Shown here piece by piece: positions 7,485-14,477 of a stretch of DNA of 21,852 bases (position 1 is the first letter of the stretch; every line of letters starts with the position of its first letter). Both the position numbers and the translations under genes were made by a program. Origin of the DNA: Bacteroidales bacterium (GTDB lineage: Bacteria; Bacteroidota; Bacteroidia; Bacteroidales; Muribaculaceae); contig CAAGJW010000086.1 in NCBI GenBank assembly GCA_900770215.1, forward strand, positions 1-21,852. Direction: 5' to 3'. The notes beneath the pieces were generated by a model. That model worked only from the letters and a program-made list of their open reading frames with translations. It was not told where the DNA came from and did not search any database.

Positions 7485-8975
7485 ATGGAAAAGTACATCT
7501 TAGCCTTAGACCAGGGCACCACAAGTTCGCGTGCCATCGTGTTTGACCGCAACGGCTCCATTCGCTCGGTTGCGCAGAAAGAGTTTACCCAGCACTTTCC
7601 TCAGCCTGGCTGGGTTGAGCACGACCCCAACGAGATATGGTCGAGCGAGGCGGCCGTGATTGCCGAGGCTATCTCGGCCATCGACATCAACGGCAAGAAT
7701 ATTGCAGGCATTGGCATCACCAATCAGCGTGAAACCACTATCGTTTGGGATATTGACACCGAGGAGCCCATTTACAATGCCATCGTGTGGCAAGACCGCC
7801 GCACGGCCAGCCTGTGCGACCAGCTCAAGGCCCAGGGTTTGATCGACATGGTGCGGGAGAAGACGGGGCTCATCATCGATGCCTACTTCAGTGGCACCAA
7901 GATAAAGTGGATACTCGACAATGTGCCTGGCGCCCGCGAGCGTGCCCGCAAGGGCAAGCTGCGCTTTGGCAACGTCGACTCGTGGCTGGTGTGGCGCCTC
8001 ACCCGCGGCGAGGTGCACGTGACCGATGTGACCAATGCCAGCCGCACCATGCTCTTCAACATCCACACGCTCAAGTGGGACGACGACTTGCTCAAGCTGC
8101 TCGACATCCCGGCCTCGATGATGCCCGAGGTGAAATCGAGCAGCGAGGTGTATGGCCACACCAAGACCACAATTTTTGCCCACGAGGTGCCCATCTCGGG
8201 CATTGCCGGCGACCAGCAGGCTGCGCTCTTCGGGCAAATGTGTGTGGAGCCAGGGGCCATCAAGAATACCTATGGCACTGGCTGCTTTGTGATGCTCAAT
8301 ACGGGGACCAAGCCTGTGAACTCTCGCAACAACTTGCTCACTACCATTGCTTGGAAAATAGGCGACAAGGTGAACTATGCCCTTGAGGGCTCAATCTATG
8401 TGGGCGGTTCGGTGGTGCAGTGGCTGCGCGACGGCCTGGGCATCATCAAGTCGAGCAGCGAGGTCGAGGAACTGGCCAGCTCGGTGCCCGACAGCGGCGG
8501 TGTCTACTTTGTGCCCGCTCTCACAGGCCTGGCTGCACCCTACTGGGACCAGTATGCCCGCGGCACTATTGTGGGCATCACGCGCGGCACCACAGCTGCC
8601 CACATTGCCCGGGCCGCCCTCGACGGCATTGCATTTCAGACCTATGATATCGCCCAATCCATGTCGAGAGACATGGGGGCGCCGCTCACCGAGCTCAAGG
8701 TCGACGGCGGGGCCTCGCGCAACAACCTGCTCATGCAGTTCCAGGCCAATTTGCTGGGTATCGACGTGGTGAGGCCCAAGGTGACCGAGACCACAGCGCT
8801 TGGCGCTGCCTACCTTGCCGGCCTGGCCGTAGGCTACTGGAACGACGTCGACGAGATAAAGAGCCAGTGGCAGGTGGAGCGCCGTTTTGCCCCTGTGGTC
8901 GACAAGCAGGCCCTAGATGCCGCCAAGGCGGGTTGGGCCGACGCCATTGCGCGCACGCTGTCGGGCCGGAAATAG
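7485..8975 (+). CDS. glpK: Glycerol kinase
   Basis: A 496-residue cytoplasmic FGGY-family kinase that phosphorylates glycerol to sn-glycerol-3-phosphate with ATP, trapping it for lipid synthesis or glycolysis. Signature segments are all present: the N-terminal phosphate loop DQGTTSSRAI, HFPQPGWVEHDP, the glycerol-contacting NQRET (residues 80-84), YFSGTKIKWIL, NASRTMLFNIHTL, and GIAGDQQAALFGQ with the likely catalytic base Asp243. GTGCFVMLNTG and the C-terminal DGGASRNNLLMQFQ and TALGAAYLAGLAVG follow. Length is close to the E. coli enzyme (502). The segment that in E. coli forms the fructose-1,6-bisphosphate loop (GGKGGT before RIPISG) is replaced by TKTTIFAHE, so that feedback control is probably absent. 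glpF follows after 31 bp, an obvious operon. Confidence 0.97.
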   Translation: MEKYILALDQGTTSSRAIVFDRNGSIRSVAQKEFTQHFPQPGWVEHDPNEIWSSEAAVIAEAISAIDINGKNIAGIGITNQRETTIVWDIDTEEPIYNAIVWQDRRTASLCDQLKAQGLIDMVREKTGLIIDAYFSGTKIKWILDNVPGARERARKGKLRFGNVDSWLVWRLTRGEVHVTDVTNASRTMLFNIHTLKWDDDLLKLLDIPASMMPEVKSSSEVYGHTKTTIFAHEVPISGIAGDQQAALFGQMCVEPGAIKNTYGTGCFVMLNTGTKPVNSRNNLLTTIAWKIGDKVNYALEGSIYVGGSVVQWLRDGLGIIKSSSEVEELASSVPDSGGVYFVPALTGLAAPYWDQYARGTIVGITRGTTAAHIARAALDGIAFQTYDIAQSMSRDMGAPLTELKVDGGASRNNLLMQFQANLLGIDVVRPKVTETTALGAAYLAGLAVGYWNDVDEIKSQWQVERRFAPVVDKQALDAAKAGWADAIARTLSGRK

Positions 8976-9006
8976 GTTTGTTTTTCGTTATTAATTCTTC
9001 AATGCT

Positions 9007-9741
9007 ATGGAATATTCTGTTTTGACTAAGTTTGTGTTTGAATTGATAGGCACAATGGTGATGATATTGATGGGCGACGGCGTGTGTGCCTGCGTCACGC
9101 TCAACAAGAGCAAGGGCCAGAACTCGGGTTGGGTGGTCATCACCCTGGCCTGGGGCTTTGCCGTGATGTGCGGTGTGCTCATTGCCGGCCCCTACACGGG
9201 AGCTCATCTCAACCCGGCAGTGACGCTGGGCTTGGCCATTGCCGGCCTGTTTCCTTGGAATTTGGTTGCCCCCTATGTGGTGGCACAGATGCTGGGCGGT
9301 GCCCTGGGTGCCGTGCTGGTGTGGGCGGTGTACAAGGACCACTACGATGCCACACCCGACGGCGATGCCAAGCTGAGCACCTTCTGCACGATGCCTGCCA
9401 TTCGCAACTACGGGCGCAATTGCTTTGTCGAGATGGTGGCCACCCTTGTGCTTGTGGGTGTCATCATCGGCTTCAGCACAGCAGGCAACAAGACGGGACT
9501 GGCTGCTTTAGGCCCCATCCCGGTCACGTTGCTCATTGTGGCCCTGGGCATGTCGCTGGGCGGCCCCACAGGCTATGCGATGAATCCAGCCCGCGACCTC
9601 TCGCCGCGCATCGTGCATGCCTTGCTGCCCCTCAAGAACAAGCGCGACAGCGACTGGGCCTATGCCTGGGTGCCAGTGGTGGGCCCGCTCTTGGGTGCTG
9701 CTGTTGCCGGCGCTTTGGGCTTGATTTGGCTGGCTATATAG
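9007..9741 (+). CDS. glpF: Glycerol facilitator (aquaglyceroporin)
   Basis: A 244-residue inner-membrane channel of the MIP family that lets glycerol and similar small polyols diffuse into the cell. Both pore motifs are intact: GAHLNPAVTLG with N69-P70-A71 and GYAMNPARDLSPR with N193-P194-A195. The Asp197 after the second NPAR is the usual mark of glycerol-conducting rather than water-only channels. Hydrophobic stretches fit six membrane helices plus the two half-helices. It starts 31 bp after glpK and so is co-transcribed; import is coupled to trapping by the kinase. It ends in a strong hairpin at 9763. No glycerol-3-phosphate dehydrogenase or glp repressor is in the window. Confidence 0.95.
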   Translation: MEYSVLTKFVFELIGTMVMILMGDGVCACVTLNKSKGQNSGWVVITLAWGFAVMCGVLIAGPYTGAHLNPAVTLGLAIAGLFPWNLVAPYVVAQMLGGALGAVLVWAVYKDHYDATPDGDAKLSTFCTMPAIRNYGRNCFVEMVATLVLVGVIIGFSTAGNKTGLAALGPIPVTLLIVALGMSLGGPTGYAMNPARDLSPRIVHALLPLKNKRDSDWAYAWVPVVGPLLGAAVAGALGLIWLAI

Positions 9742-9762
9742 CGCCGGCTACGACTTTATAGG

Positions 9763-9814
9763 CAATAAAGAGAGCGGTTGCACGCAACACGAGGTGCAAT
9801 CGCTCTCTTTATTG
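9763..9814. terminator. Bidirectional terminator between glpF and the phosphodiesterase gene
   Basis: Two 21-nt arms (9763-9783 and 9794-9814) pair with a single G-U wobble around a 10-nt loop. The outer stem is AATAAAGAGAGCG with CGCTCTCTTTATT, placing T-rich sequence at the 3' side on both strands. It is positioned exactly between two convergent genes, 22 bp after one stop and 32 bp from the other. Confidence 0.9.
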
Positions 9815-9845
9815 TGATGTGGGTTGGGTTACAACCGCGCCCGTT

Positions 9846-11849
9846 TTAATGATTGTCGTCGAAGTGGCGCTTGATGGCCGTGGCCTCGACGGGATAGTCG
9901 GTGGTGATGAAGTCGATGCTCATCTTCGACATCTCGGCCATCTGGCTGCGCGTGTTGATGGTCCACGCGTTGCACGTCATGCCCAAGTTGTGGGCTTGTG
10001 TCACCCAGGTGGGATTGGCCGTGAACACCGAGGCCTTGTAGTCGAGCCCCATGATGCCCAGCGTGTGCAGACTGTCGGGGGCAATGTTGCCGTTCAAGTA
10101 GGAAACCTTGGCTTGGGGGTCGAGCTGGGCAATCTTGGCACAGGCGTTGAGGCTGAACGAGATGTACTCCACCTTGTCTTGCACGCCTGCCCGCTTCACT
10201 GCTGCCACGGCCGAGTCGGCTGCCTCAACGGTGCGCGCGTCGGTGCTGTGGGCCTTGATCTCGATGATGAGCTTGGTGGGGCTGGTGCTGCTCTTGAGCA
10301 TGGCCAGGAAGTCGCTCAGCTGCGGCACCTTCTCGCCGTTGCTCAGTGTGAGGTCTTTCACCTGGTTGTAGGTCGAGGTCTGTATGGTCACATTGTTGAG
10401 CTTGGCGTCGTGGTTGATCATCAGGTGATTGTCGGTGGTGAGCCACACGTCGGTCTCGCTGCCGTACACGCCCAGGTTTTGTGCGTTGAGCAGCGACTGG
10501 CGCGAGTTTTGGCTGGTGCCCAGCCAGAAGCCGCGATGGGCGATCACCTTGCTGCCTGCCGGGGTCGACGCTACAACCTCGAGGCGCGTGCCGCCCAGCA
10601 CCTGGGTGCTGTCGCCGCGGTTCAGGGTCATCAGGTAGCTGTCGGTCACAGCGCTGGCGGGTATTTGCACGGTCACGCCCGCGGGTTGTTCGGTCGGGGT
10701 GACTGTGGCTGTGAACGATGAGCCGCTGCCGGTGGCCGAGGTGAAGGCGATCTTGTCGCCGGCCTTGAAGTTGTTGCCATATATGCTGTAGGTGCCGCCT
10801 GCTTTCACTGGCAGCCCCGACATGTAGTCGACGTCGGTTACCAGCGGGGCCGGCTCCTGGGCATCTTGCAGGTGCTTCACATCGCGCCACAGCGAGGTTA
10901 CTTGGTCTTGCGTGAGCGCGTCGTTGTAGACGCGGGCAGTCACCACTTCCCACTTGGCACCGGCCTGGGCCGAGGTGGCGCCGTTGGGGTCGCCGCCTAT
11001 GCCAAACCATCGCGAGCCTGCGTTGGGGAAGCGCAGGTTGCCCTTGGCGGCAACAGTGTTCTTGAGCTCGCCGTTCACATAGACGTAGGCCTTGCCTGCC
11101 GCCTTGTCCCACACGCCCACCACGTGGTAGAATACCTTGGGCTGTGGCACGATGCCGCTGGTGCACCATATCCACTTGCTTGACGAGGTGGTGTTGACGT
11201 TGGGCAGGAAAGTGATTTCGTTTTTACGTGCCCCCGAGATGGTGGAAATGAGAAATCCCGTGCCGCCGCTCTGGTGGCTCGAGAACCATTTGGCCTCGGC
11301 ATTGGTGATGGTGCCCTCGTAGTCGGTCATAAACACCGTCTCGAGCGTGTGCCCGTCCGAAAGGCCGTTTTTGAAAGCGGTGTTGCTGTCGTAGTCGATC
11401 TTGTAGTAGTCGGGCACGGGGCTTGTGCCCCAGGGGTTGTTGTAGCGTGCCGTGTAGCGCTTGTAGGTCTCGTCCCACACGACGGTGTTGTTGCCCACGG
11501 CCTCAACGGTGTTGCCCATGGGCGAGATGTCGCGTGCGCTGCCGTCGGGGTTAAACACCACGTCGAGCAGGTCGGCTACCGGGCGGTCGTTGGAAAACTT
11601 GATGCTGTCGACATAGCTCAGTGCCGCACTGTAGAGCAGCACATGGGTGGTGTCGTAGATCGAAAGCTGGGTTTTGTTGTTCTCTAGGGCCACGCTGTCG
11701 ACGTGCTCGGCATAGTCCTTAAACACGATGGAATCCTGGTGATACACATAGATGCACTCCTCGGCCTGGCCGGCTACTGCCGTGGCGGCCACGATTACGG
11801 CTGCAGCGAGCAGCTCTTTGATTGCACTGTTTTTCTTCATGGTCTTCAT
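9846..11849 (-). CDS. Periplasmic LamG-GDPD: glycerophosphodiester phosphodiesterase
   Basis: A 667-residue exported enzyme expected to hydrolyse glycerophosphodiesters to sn-glycerol-3-phosphate and an alcohol. Order: signal peptide (about 1-29, cut after GQA); two copies of a short Bacteroidetes beta motif (IYVYHQDSIVFKDYAEHVDSV and a weaker one ending YVDSIKF); a LamG/concanavalin-like domain (about 125-330) with the typical WFGIGG and VVTARVYNDALTQDQV; an Ig/IPT-like domain (about 340-430); then the GDPD barrel. Catalytic residues are visible: HRG with His438, E465-T-D467, H480-D481, and a later LIIEIKAH. It lacks a T9SS tail and any lipobox. Its ATG overlaps the stop of the upstream small cargo gene by 4 bp (a second ATG lies three codons on), so the two are translationally coupled. 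The LamG domain may bind glycans or the envelope; the substrate is not known. Confidence 0.88.
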   Translation of the reverse strand: MKTMKKNSAIKELLAAAVIVAATAVAGQAEECIYVYHQDSIVFKDYAEHVDSVALENNKTQLSIYDTTHVLLYSAALSYVDSIKFSNDRPVADLLDVVFNPDGSARDISPMGNTVEAVGNNTVVWDETYKRYTARYNNPWGTSPVPDYYKIDYDSNTAFKNGLSDGHTLETVFMTDYEGTITNAEAKWFSSHQSGGTGFLISTISGARKNEITFLPNVNTTSSSKWIWCTSGIVPQPKVFYHVVGVWDKAAGKAYVYVNGELKNTVAAKGNLRFPNAGSRWFGIGGDPNGATSAQAGAKWEVVTARVYNDALTQDQVTSLWRDVKHLQDAQEPAPLVTDVDYMSGLPVKAGGTYSIYGNNFKAGDKIAFTSATGSGSSFTATVTPTEQPAGVTVQIPASAVTDSYLMTLNRGDSTQVLGGTRLEVVASTPAGSKVIAHRGFWLGTSQNSRQSLLNAQNLGVYGSETDVWLTTDNHLMINHDAKLNNVTIQTSTYNQVKDLTLSNGEKVPQLSDFLAMLKSSTSPTKLIIEIKAHSTDARTVEAADSAVAAVKRAGVQDKVEYISFSLNACAKIAQLDPQAKVSYLNGNIAPDSLHTLGIMGLDYKASVFTANPTWVTQAHNLGMTCNAWTINTRSQMAEMSKMSIDFITTDYPVEATAIKRHFDDNH

Positions 11850-12316
11850 CGTTTAATGATTTTCTTGGTAACTACAGTGGCACCCGTTTTCACTTGCACG
11901 ATATAGATGCCCGTGTTCAGGTCGTCGAGCGAGATGGTGGCTACCGGGCCGTTGGGCTTCACGGTTTTCACCATGGCGCCCATGGCCGAGTACACGCTCA
12001 TGCTTGCAATCTCGGCATCGCTCGTGGCCGTGACCATGTTGCCGTGGCTCGTGATGGCCGTCTTGGTGGCGGCGACATTGTCGACGCCGGTGGTCACGTG
12101 GCCGTGCAGCAGGAAGTAGTCAAAGTCGGCCAGGGCAACGCGCTTGGTTGCTCCTTTCTGGTCGACGACGGCCATTGCATCGCTTGTGAATGTGATCTTC
12201 TGCGCATCGATGTGGGCAACGCTCTTGCCGCCGCCTGCGTAGACATAGATGTCGCGTGCTGTGGCTGCCGATGAGGCCAGAAGAACACAAAGCATTGATA
12301 GGTAAATCTTTCGCAT
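11846..12316 (-). CDS. Minimal T9SS cargo protein (signal peptide, one beta motif, sorting domain)
   Basis: A 156-residue secreted protein with no recognised enzymatic domain. It has a signal peptide (MRKIYLSMLCVLLASSAATA), then about 55 residues of a motif common at the N-termini of Bacteroidales surface proteins (DIYVYAGGGKSVAHIDAQKITF), then an approximately 80-residue T9SS type A sorting domain (VYSAMGAMVKTV, LNTGIYIVQVK, ending KKIIKR). The beta motif recurs at the N-terminus of the downstream phosphodiesterase. The stop overlaps that gene's start in an ATGA, implying coupled expression. The start is supported by a perfect promoter about 42 nt upstream. It could be a surface partner or tether for the enzyme, but that is inference. 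Confidence 0.85.
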   Translation of the reverse strand: MRKIYLSMLCVLLASSAATARDIYVYAGGGKSVAHIDAQKITFTSDAMAVVDQKGATKRVALADFDYFLLHGHVTTGVDNVAATKTAITSHGNMVTATSDAEIASMSVYSAMGAMVKTVKPNGPVATISLDDLNTGIYIVQVKTGATVVTKKIIKR

Positions 12317-12357
12317 AAAATTAGGATTTTAAATTAGTTTTTGGTTCCAAACCTCTA

Positions 12358-12388
12358 CAAAAATACTCCTTTTTGTTCACATTCCAAA
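12358..12388 (-). promoter_or_regulatory. Promoter of the small-cargo/phosphodiesterase operon
   Basis: On the minus strand TTTG (12388-12385), a 19-nt spacer and TATTTTTG (12365-12358) match the Bacteroides consensus completely. Predicted transcription start is near 12350, with a leader of about 35 nt. Confidence 0.7.
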
Positions 12389-12501
12389 CTTTTACAGTCG
12401 AAATTAATGGGATTGTCACATCACAGTTTTTTTGTCTGGCGGCTACGGCTGCATAGCTGGGAGGCTTGCCCTGTGGCTGTCTTTTTGGGGGAAACCAAAA
12501 C

Positions 12502-12544
12502 GGGTGCGTGACACACCGTGGCTGTAATTGGTGTGCACGCACCC
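12502..12544 (-). terminator. Imperfect long hairpin after the jelly-roll cargo gene
   Basis: GGGTGCGTGACACACC (12502-12517) pairs with GGTGTGCACGCACCC (12530-12544) apart from one bulged base. On the minus strand the stem is followed by GTTTTGGTTTCCCCC, a moderately U-rich stretch. It lies 74 bp past the stop at 12618 and upstream of the next promoter, which suits a terminator. Confidence 0.6.
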
Positions 12545-12578
12545 GAAATTGTGGTTTTGTGTGAGTGAGTGCCTTGCC

Positions 12579-12598
12579 GCCCGATGTGTTCATCGGGC
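12579..12598 (-). terminator. Short perfect hairpin just past the jelly-roll cargo stop
   Basis: GCCCGATG and CATCGGGC flank a 4-nt loop (TGTT), 19 bp beyond the stop codon. No U tract follows on the minus strand. It may act with the larger hairpin at 12502-12544 or as a 3'-end stabiliser. Confidence 0.45.
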
Positions 12599-12617
12599 AG
12601 CAGCTGGGGCTAAATGG

Positions 12618-13877
12618 TTATCTCACGATATACTTCTTGCCATTGAAGATGTAGATGCCCTGGTCGAGGCCGTTCAGGTCTTGGGCATGGGTCTTCACGA
12701 GACGGCCGTCGATGCTATACACGTTGCCGTCGGCAGCCTTGGCTGTGTTCACTTCGGTCACGCCTGTCTCGACTTGCTCGATGATCTCGATCGGGAACAC
12801 CTCGGCCTTGTTGTTGTAGATGGAGCCAAAGATGCCCTTCACCACATATTTCTTGCCAGCTACTGTGCCCTCCTTGAACGAGGGAATCACCTTGGTGCCC
12901 AGTTTGTCGAAGAGTTGTACCGTGTCGGTTCCGCTCACCATGTAGTAATTCTTTTTGATGCTGTCGAGCTGCACGCCCTTGATCTCGACAAGGTCGCACT
13001 TGTGCTTGAGGCTGTTGAGCTCGGCCAGTGTGGCAGCCGTGGCTGTAACGGTGCCGCTGGTCAGCATCAGGCCGCTGGCGTTGGTCACGCCGCTGATGTC
13101 CTTGGTCTCTGGAATGCCGTAGTAGGGGCTGTAATCAAATTTTGCAGCACCGTTCACCACTTGGCCGGCAGTGAGCTTCAAGCCAGTCTTGTAGAGCTGT
13201 ATGGCATACTCGCCCTCGCGCACGTAGGCGCCTTGGTTGGCATCGACCCACACCACTTGTGCGTTGTTAAACTTCAGGTTGATGTTGCTCAGGCTGGTCT
13301 TGGTGTCGGCATTGAGCTCGGCTATGGTCTTGTCGGTATAGTTGATCACGGGATTGCCGTCGCTCACGGTCAAGGTCTTGATTTCCCATGTGCCAAAGGC
13401 GTTCGTGGTGGAGATGTACTTAAAGCCCAGTTGCACCACTTGACCCTTATAGGCGCTCAGGTCGACTTTGGCATTCACATAGACGTAGTCTTTGTTGGTG
13501 GGATACTTGTCGATAGTGAGCTGTTTCCAGCTGGCAGTGTCTTTGCCGGCAATGGTGCGCACCCACAGGGTGGCCTCTTTTGTAATTGTGCCAAAGTATT
13601 TGCCTGTGTGCGAGAAGGTGAGCTCGGGGGCACCTGCATTGGCCAGGTCGATTGCTGGCGAAATAAGCCAGCCCTCGGCTGCCTTTTTGCTTCCAGTCTT
13701 GCACACGGCACCATATCTTGTGCTTGATGTCCATTTCACGGTTCCCGTGGTGGTGAACTTGCCCAAACCCTTGGTGAAGTCTTGGGTAAATGGCAGTGAC
13801 TCGGCTGCCTGGGCGCTCAGTGCGCCCGTGAGCAGCAACATCGTGCTCAGCAGAGCTAAACGTAAAGATTTTCTCAT
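12618..13877 (-). CDS. Secreted jelly-roll plus OB-fold-like protein with T9SS tail
   Basis: A 419-residue exported protein. It has a signal peptide (MRKSLRLALLSTMLLLTGALSAQA), then a choice-of-anchor-J/MAM-like beta sandwich (about 26-175: LPFTQDFTKGLGKF, GWLISPAIDLANAGAPELTFSH, DLSAYKGQVVQLGFKY). Next is an OB-fold-like region (about 190-365: AQVVWVDANQGAYVREG, then KKYVVKGIFGSIYNNKAEVFP), and last a T9SS sorting domain (VYSIDGRLVKT, LDQGIYIFNGKKYIVR). This architecture is frequent in Bacteroidales surface proteins of unknown role; I see no catalytic motif. It has its own consensus promoter and two downstream hairpins, so it is probably monocistronic. The start is supported by AAGGAA immediately before the ATG. 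Confidence 0.85.
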   Translation of the reverse strand: MRKSLRLALLSTMLLLTGALSAQAAESLPFTQDFTKGLGKFTTTGTVKWTSSTRYGAVCKTGSKKAAEGWLISPAIDLANAGAPELTFSHTGKYFGTITKEATLWVRTIAGKDTASWKQLTIDKYPTNKDYVYVNAKVDLSAYKGQVVQLGFKYISTTNAFGTWEIKTLTVSDGNPVINYTDKTIAELNADTKTSLSNINLKFNNAQVVWVDANQGAYVREGEYAIQLYKTGLKLTAGQVVNGAAKFDYSPYYGIPETKDISGVTNASGLMLTSGTVTATAATLAELNSLKHKCDLVEIKGVQLDSIKKNYYMVSGTDTVQLFDKLGTKVIPSFKEGTVAGKKYVVKGIFGSIYNNKAEVFPIEIIEQVETGVTEVNTAKAADGNVYSIDGRLVKTHAQDLNGLDQGIYIFNGKKYIVR

Positions 13878-13952
13878 TTCCTTGTAGTGTTTTTAGTTGT
13901 TTTAATGTGTTGGTTGGGGTGGTTTCCATTGGGGTTAATCACCTTTTGACCA

Positions 13953-13983
13953 CAAAATTAGCAAATGTGTATTTAAATTCAAA
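13953..13983 (-). promoter_or_regulatory. Promoter of the jelly-roll cargo gene
   Basis: On the minus strand TTTG (13983-13980), a 19-nt spacer and TAATTTTG (13960-13953) match the Bacteroides consensus fully. The leader to the ATG at 13877 would be about 70 nt. Confidence 0.7.
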
Positions 13984-14286
13984 ATTTCATCGTTTAAAGT
14001 TACTTAATTTTTATAATATTGGTGATTTATTCCATTATATGTGACGAATGGACAACTTTTCCCGCTTGGGTTGCTGTCGCAAGGGTAAGAGATGTAGCGA
14101 TTTAACGATCGTTGAGATATTTTAAACATATTGCAGCAATATCACACGGGCTTGTTGCGTTTTTTACGATGAAATTCATCCTTCTATTACACGTCATAGA
14201 GATGTAATTTTTTTTTGATTTTATTATTCTATTCCTATTACTGATGAGACTGGCTGTTGCCAGCCGGAAACCGAAATTTTAAATTA
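13984..14286. other. Noncoding AT-rich spacer with two palindromes
   Basis: No supported gene lies between the promoter at 13983 and the LRR gene at 14478. This part holds a 10-bp palindrome AACGATCGTT (14104-14113) and a 15-bp one, ATATTGC-A-GCAATAT (14128-14142), which could be operator sites, plus a small hairpin CTGGC-TGTT-GCCAG (14250-14263). A weak promoter-like pair (TTTG at 14214-14217, then TATTACTG at 14236) precedes the hairpin. Roles are unknown. Confidence 0.5.
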
Positions 14287-14324
14287 AGCAACCGCCGCTT
14301 CATTCAATCGGCGGCTGCTTTTTC
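14287..14324 (+). terminator. Orphan intrinsic terminator in the divergent spacer
   Basis: AGCAACCGCCG (14287-14297) and CGGCGGCTGCT (14309-14319) pair with one mismatch around an 11-nt loop and run straight into TTTTTC, a classic intrinsic terminator on the plus strand. No plus-strand coding gene precedes it within 4 kb, so it ends either a small RNA or an attenuated leader of the LRR gene downstream. Confidence 0.7.
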
Positions 14325-14458
14325 TATTTTTGGGGGATATGATCTTGTGGAATGTGTACCTGCTCAAAGCGGGGCGATGTGTTGCTCTTGATACCGAAAA
14401 ATAGACATGGGGAATAACTTTTTTTGCCTTTAAACAAAGTTATCTCAATAATTTATAA

Positions 14459-14466
14459 TACTTTTG
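14459..14466 (+). promoter_or_regulatory. -7 element just upstream of the first LRR gene
   Basis: TACTTTTG fits TAnnTTTG, but no TTTG lies at the required spacing (the nearest, 14423-14426, is 32 nt away). It ends only 11 nt before the ATG at 14478, implying a very short leader. Confidence 0.35.
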
Positions 14467-14477
14467 TACCCAAGAAT

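Noticed and set aside
9819..10721. 300-codon plus-strand frame and other shadows opposite the phosphodiesterase gene
   Set aside because: They oppose a gene with intact catalytic motifs and start inside its terminator region; their composition is that of an antisense frame.
14236..14275. Hammerhead-ribozyme-like core (CTGATGAG ... GGAAAC)
   Set aside because: The stem II candidate leaves an extra G before GAAA, and no flanking stem I/III pairing or NUH cleavage site could be found. It is probably chance similarity.
14424..14477. 18-codon upstream extension of the first LRR protein
   Set aside because: It would overlap the predicted -7 promoter element and push the signal peptide inward.
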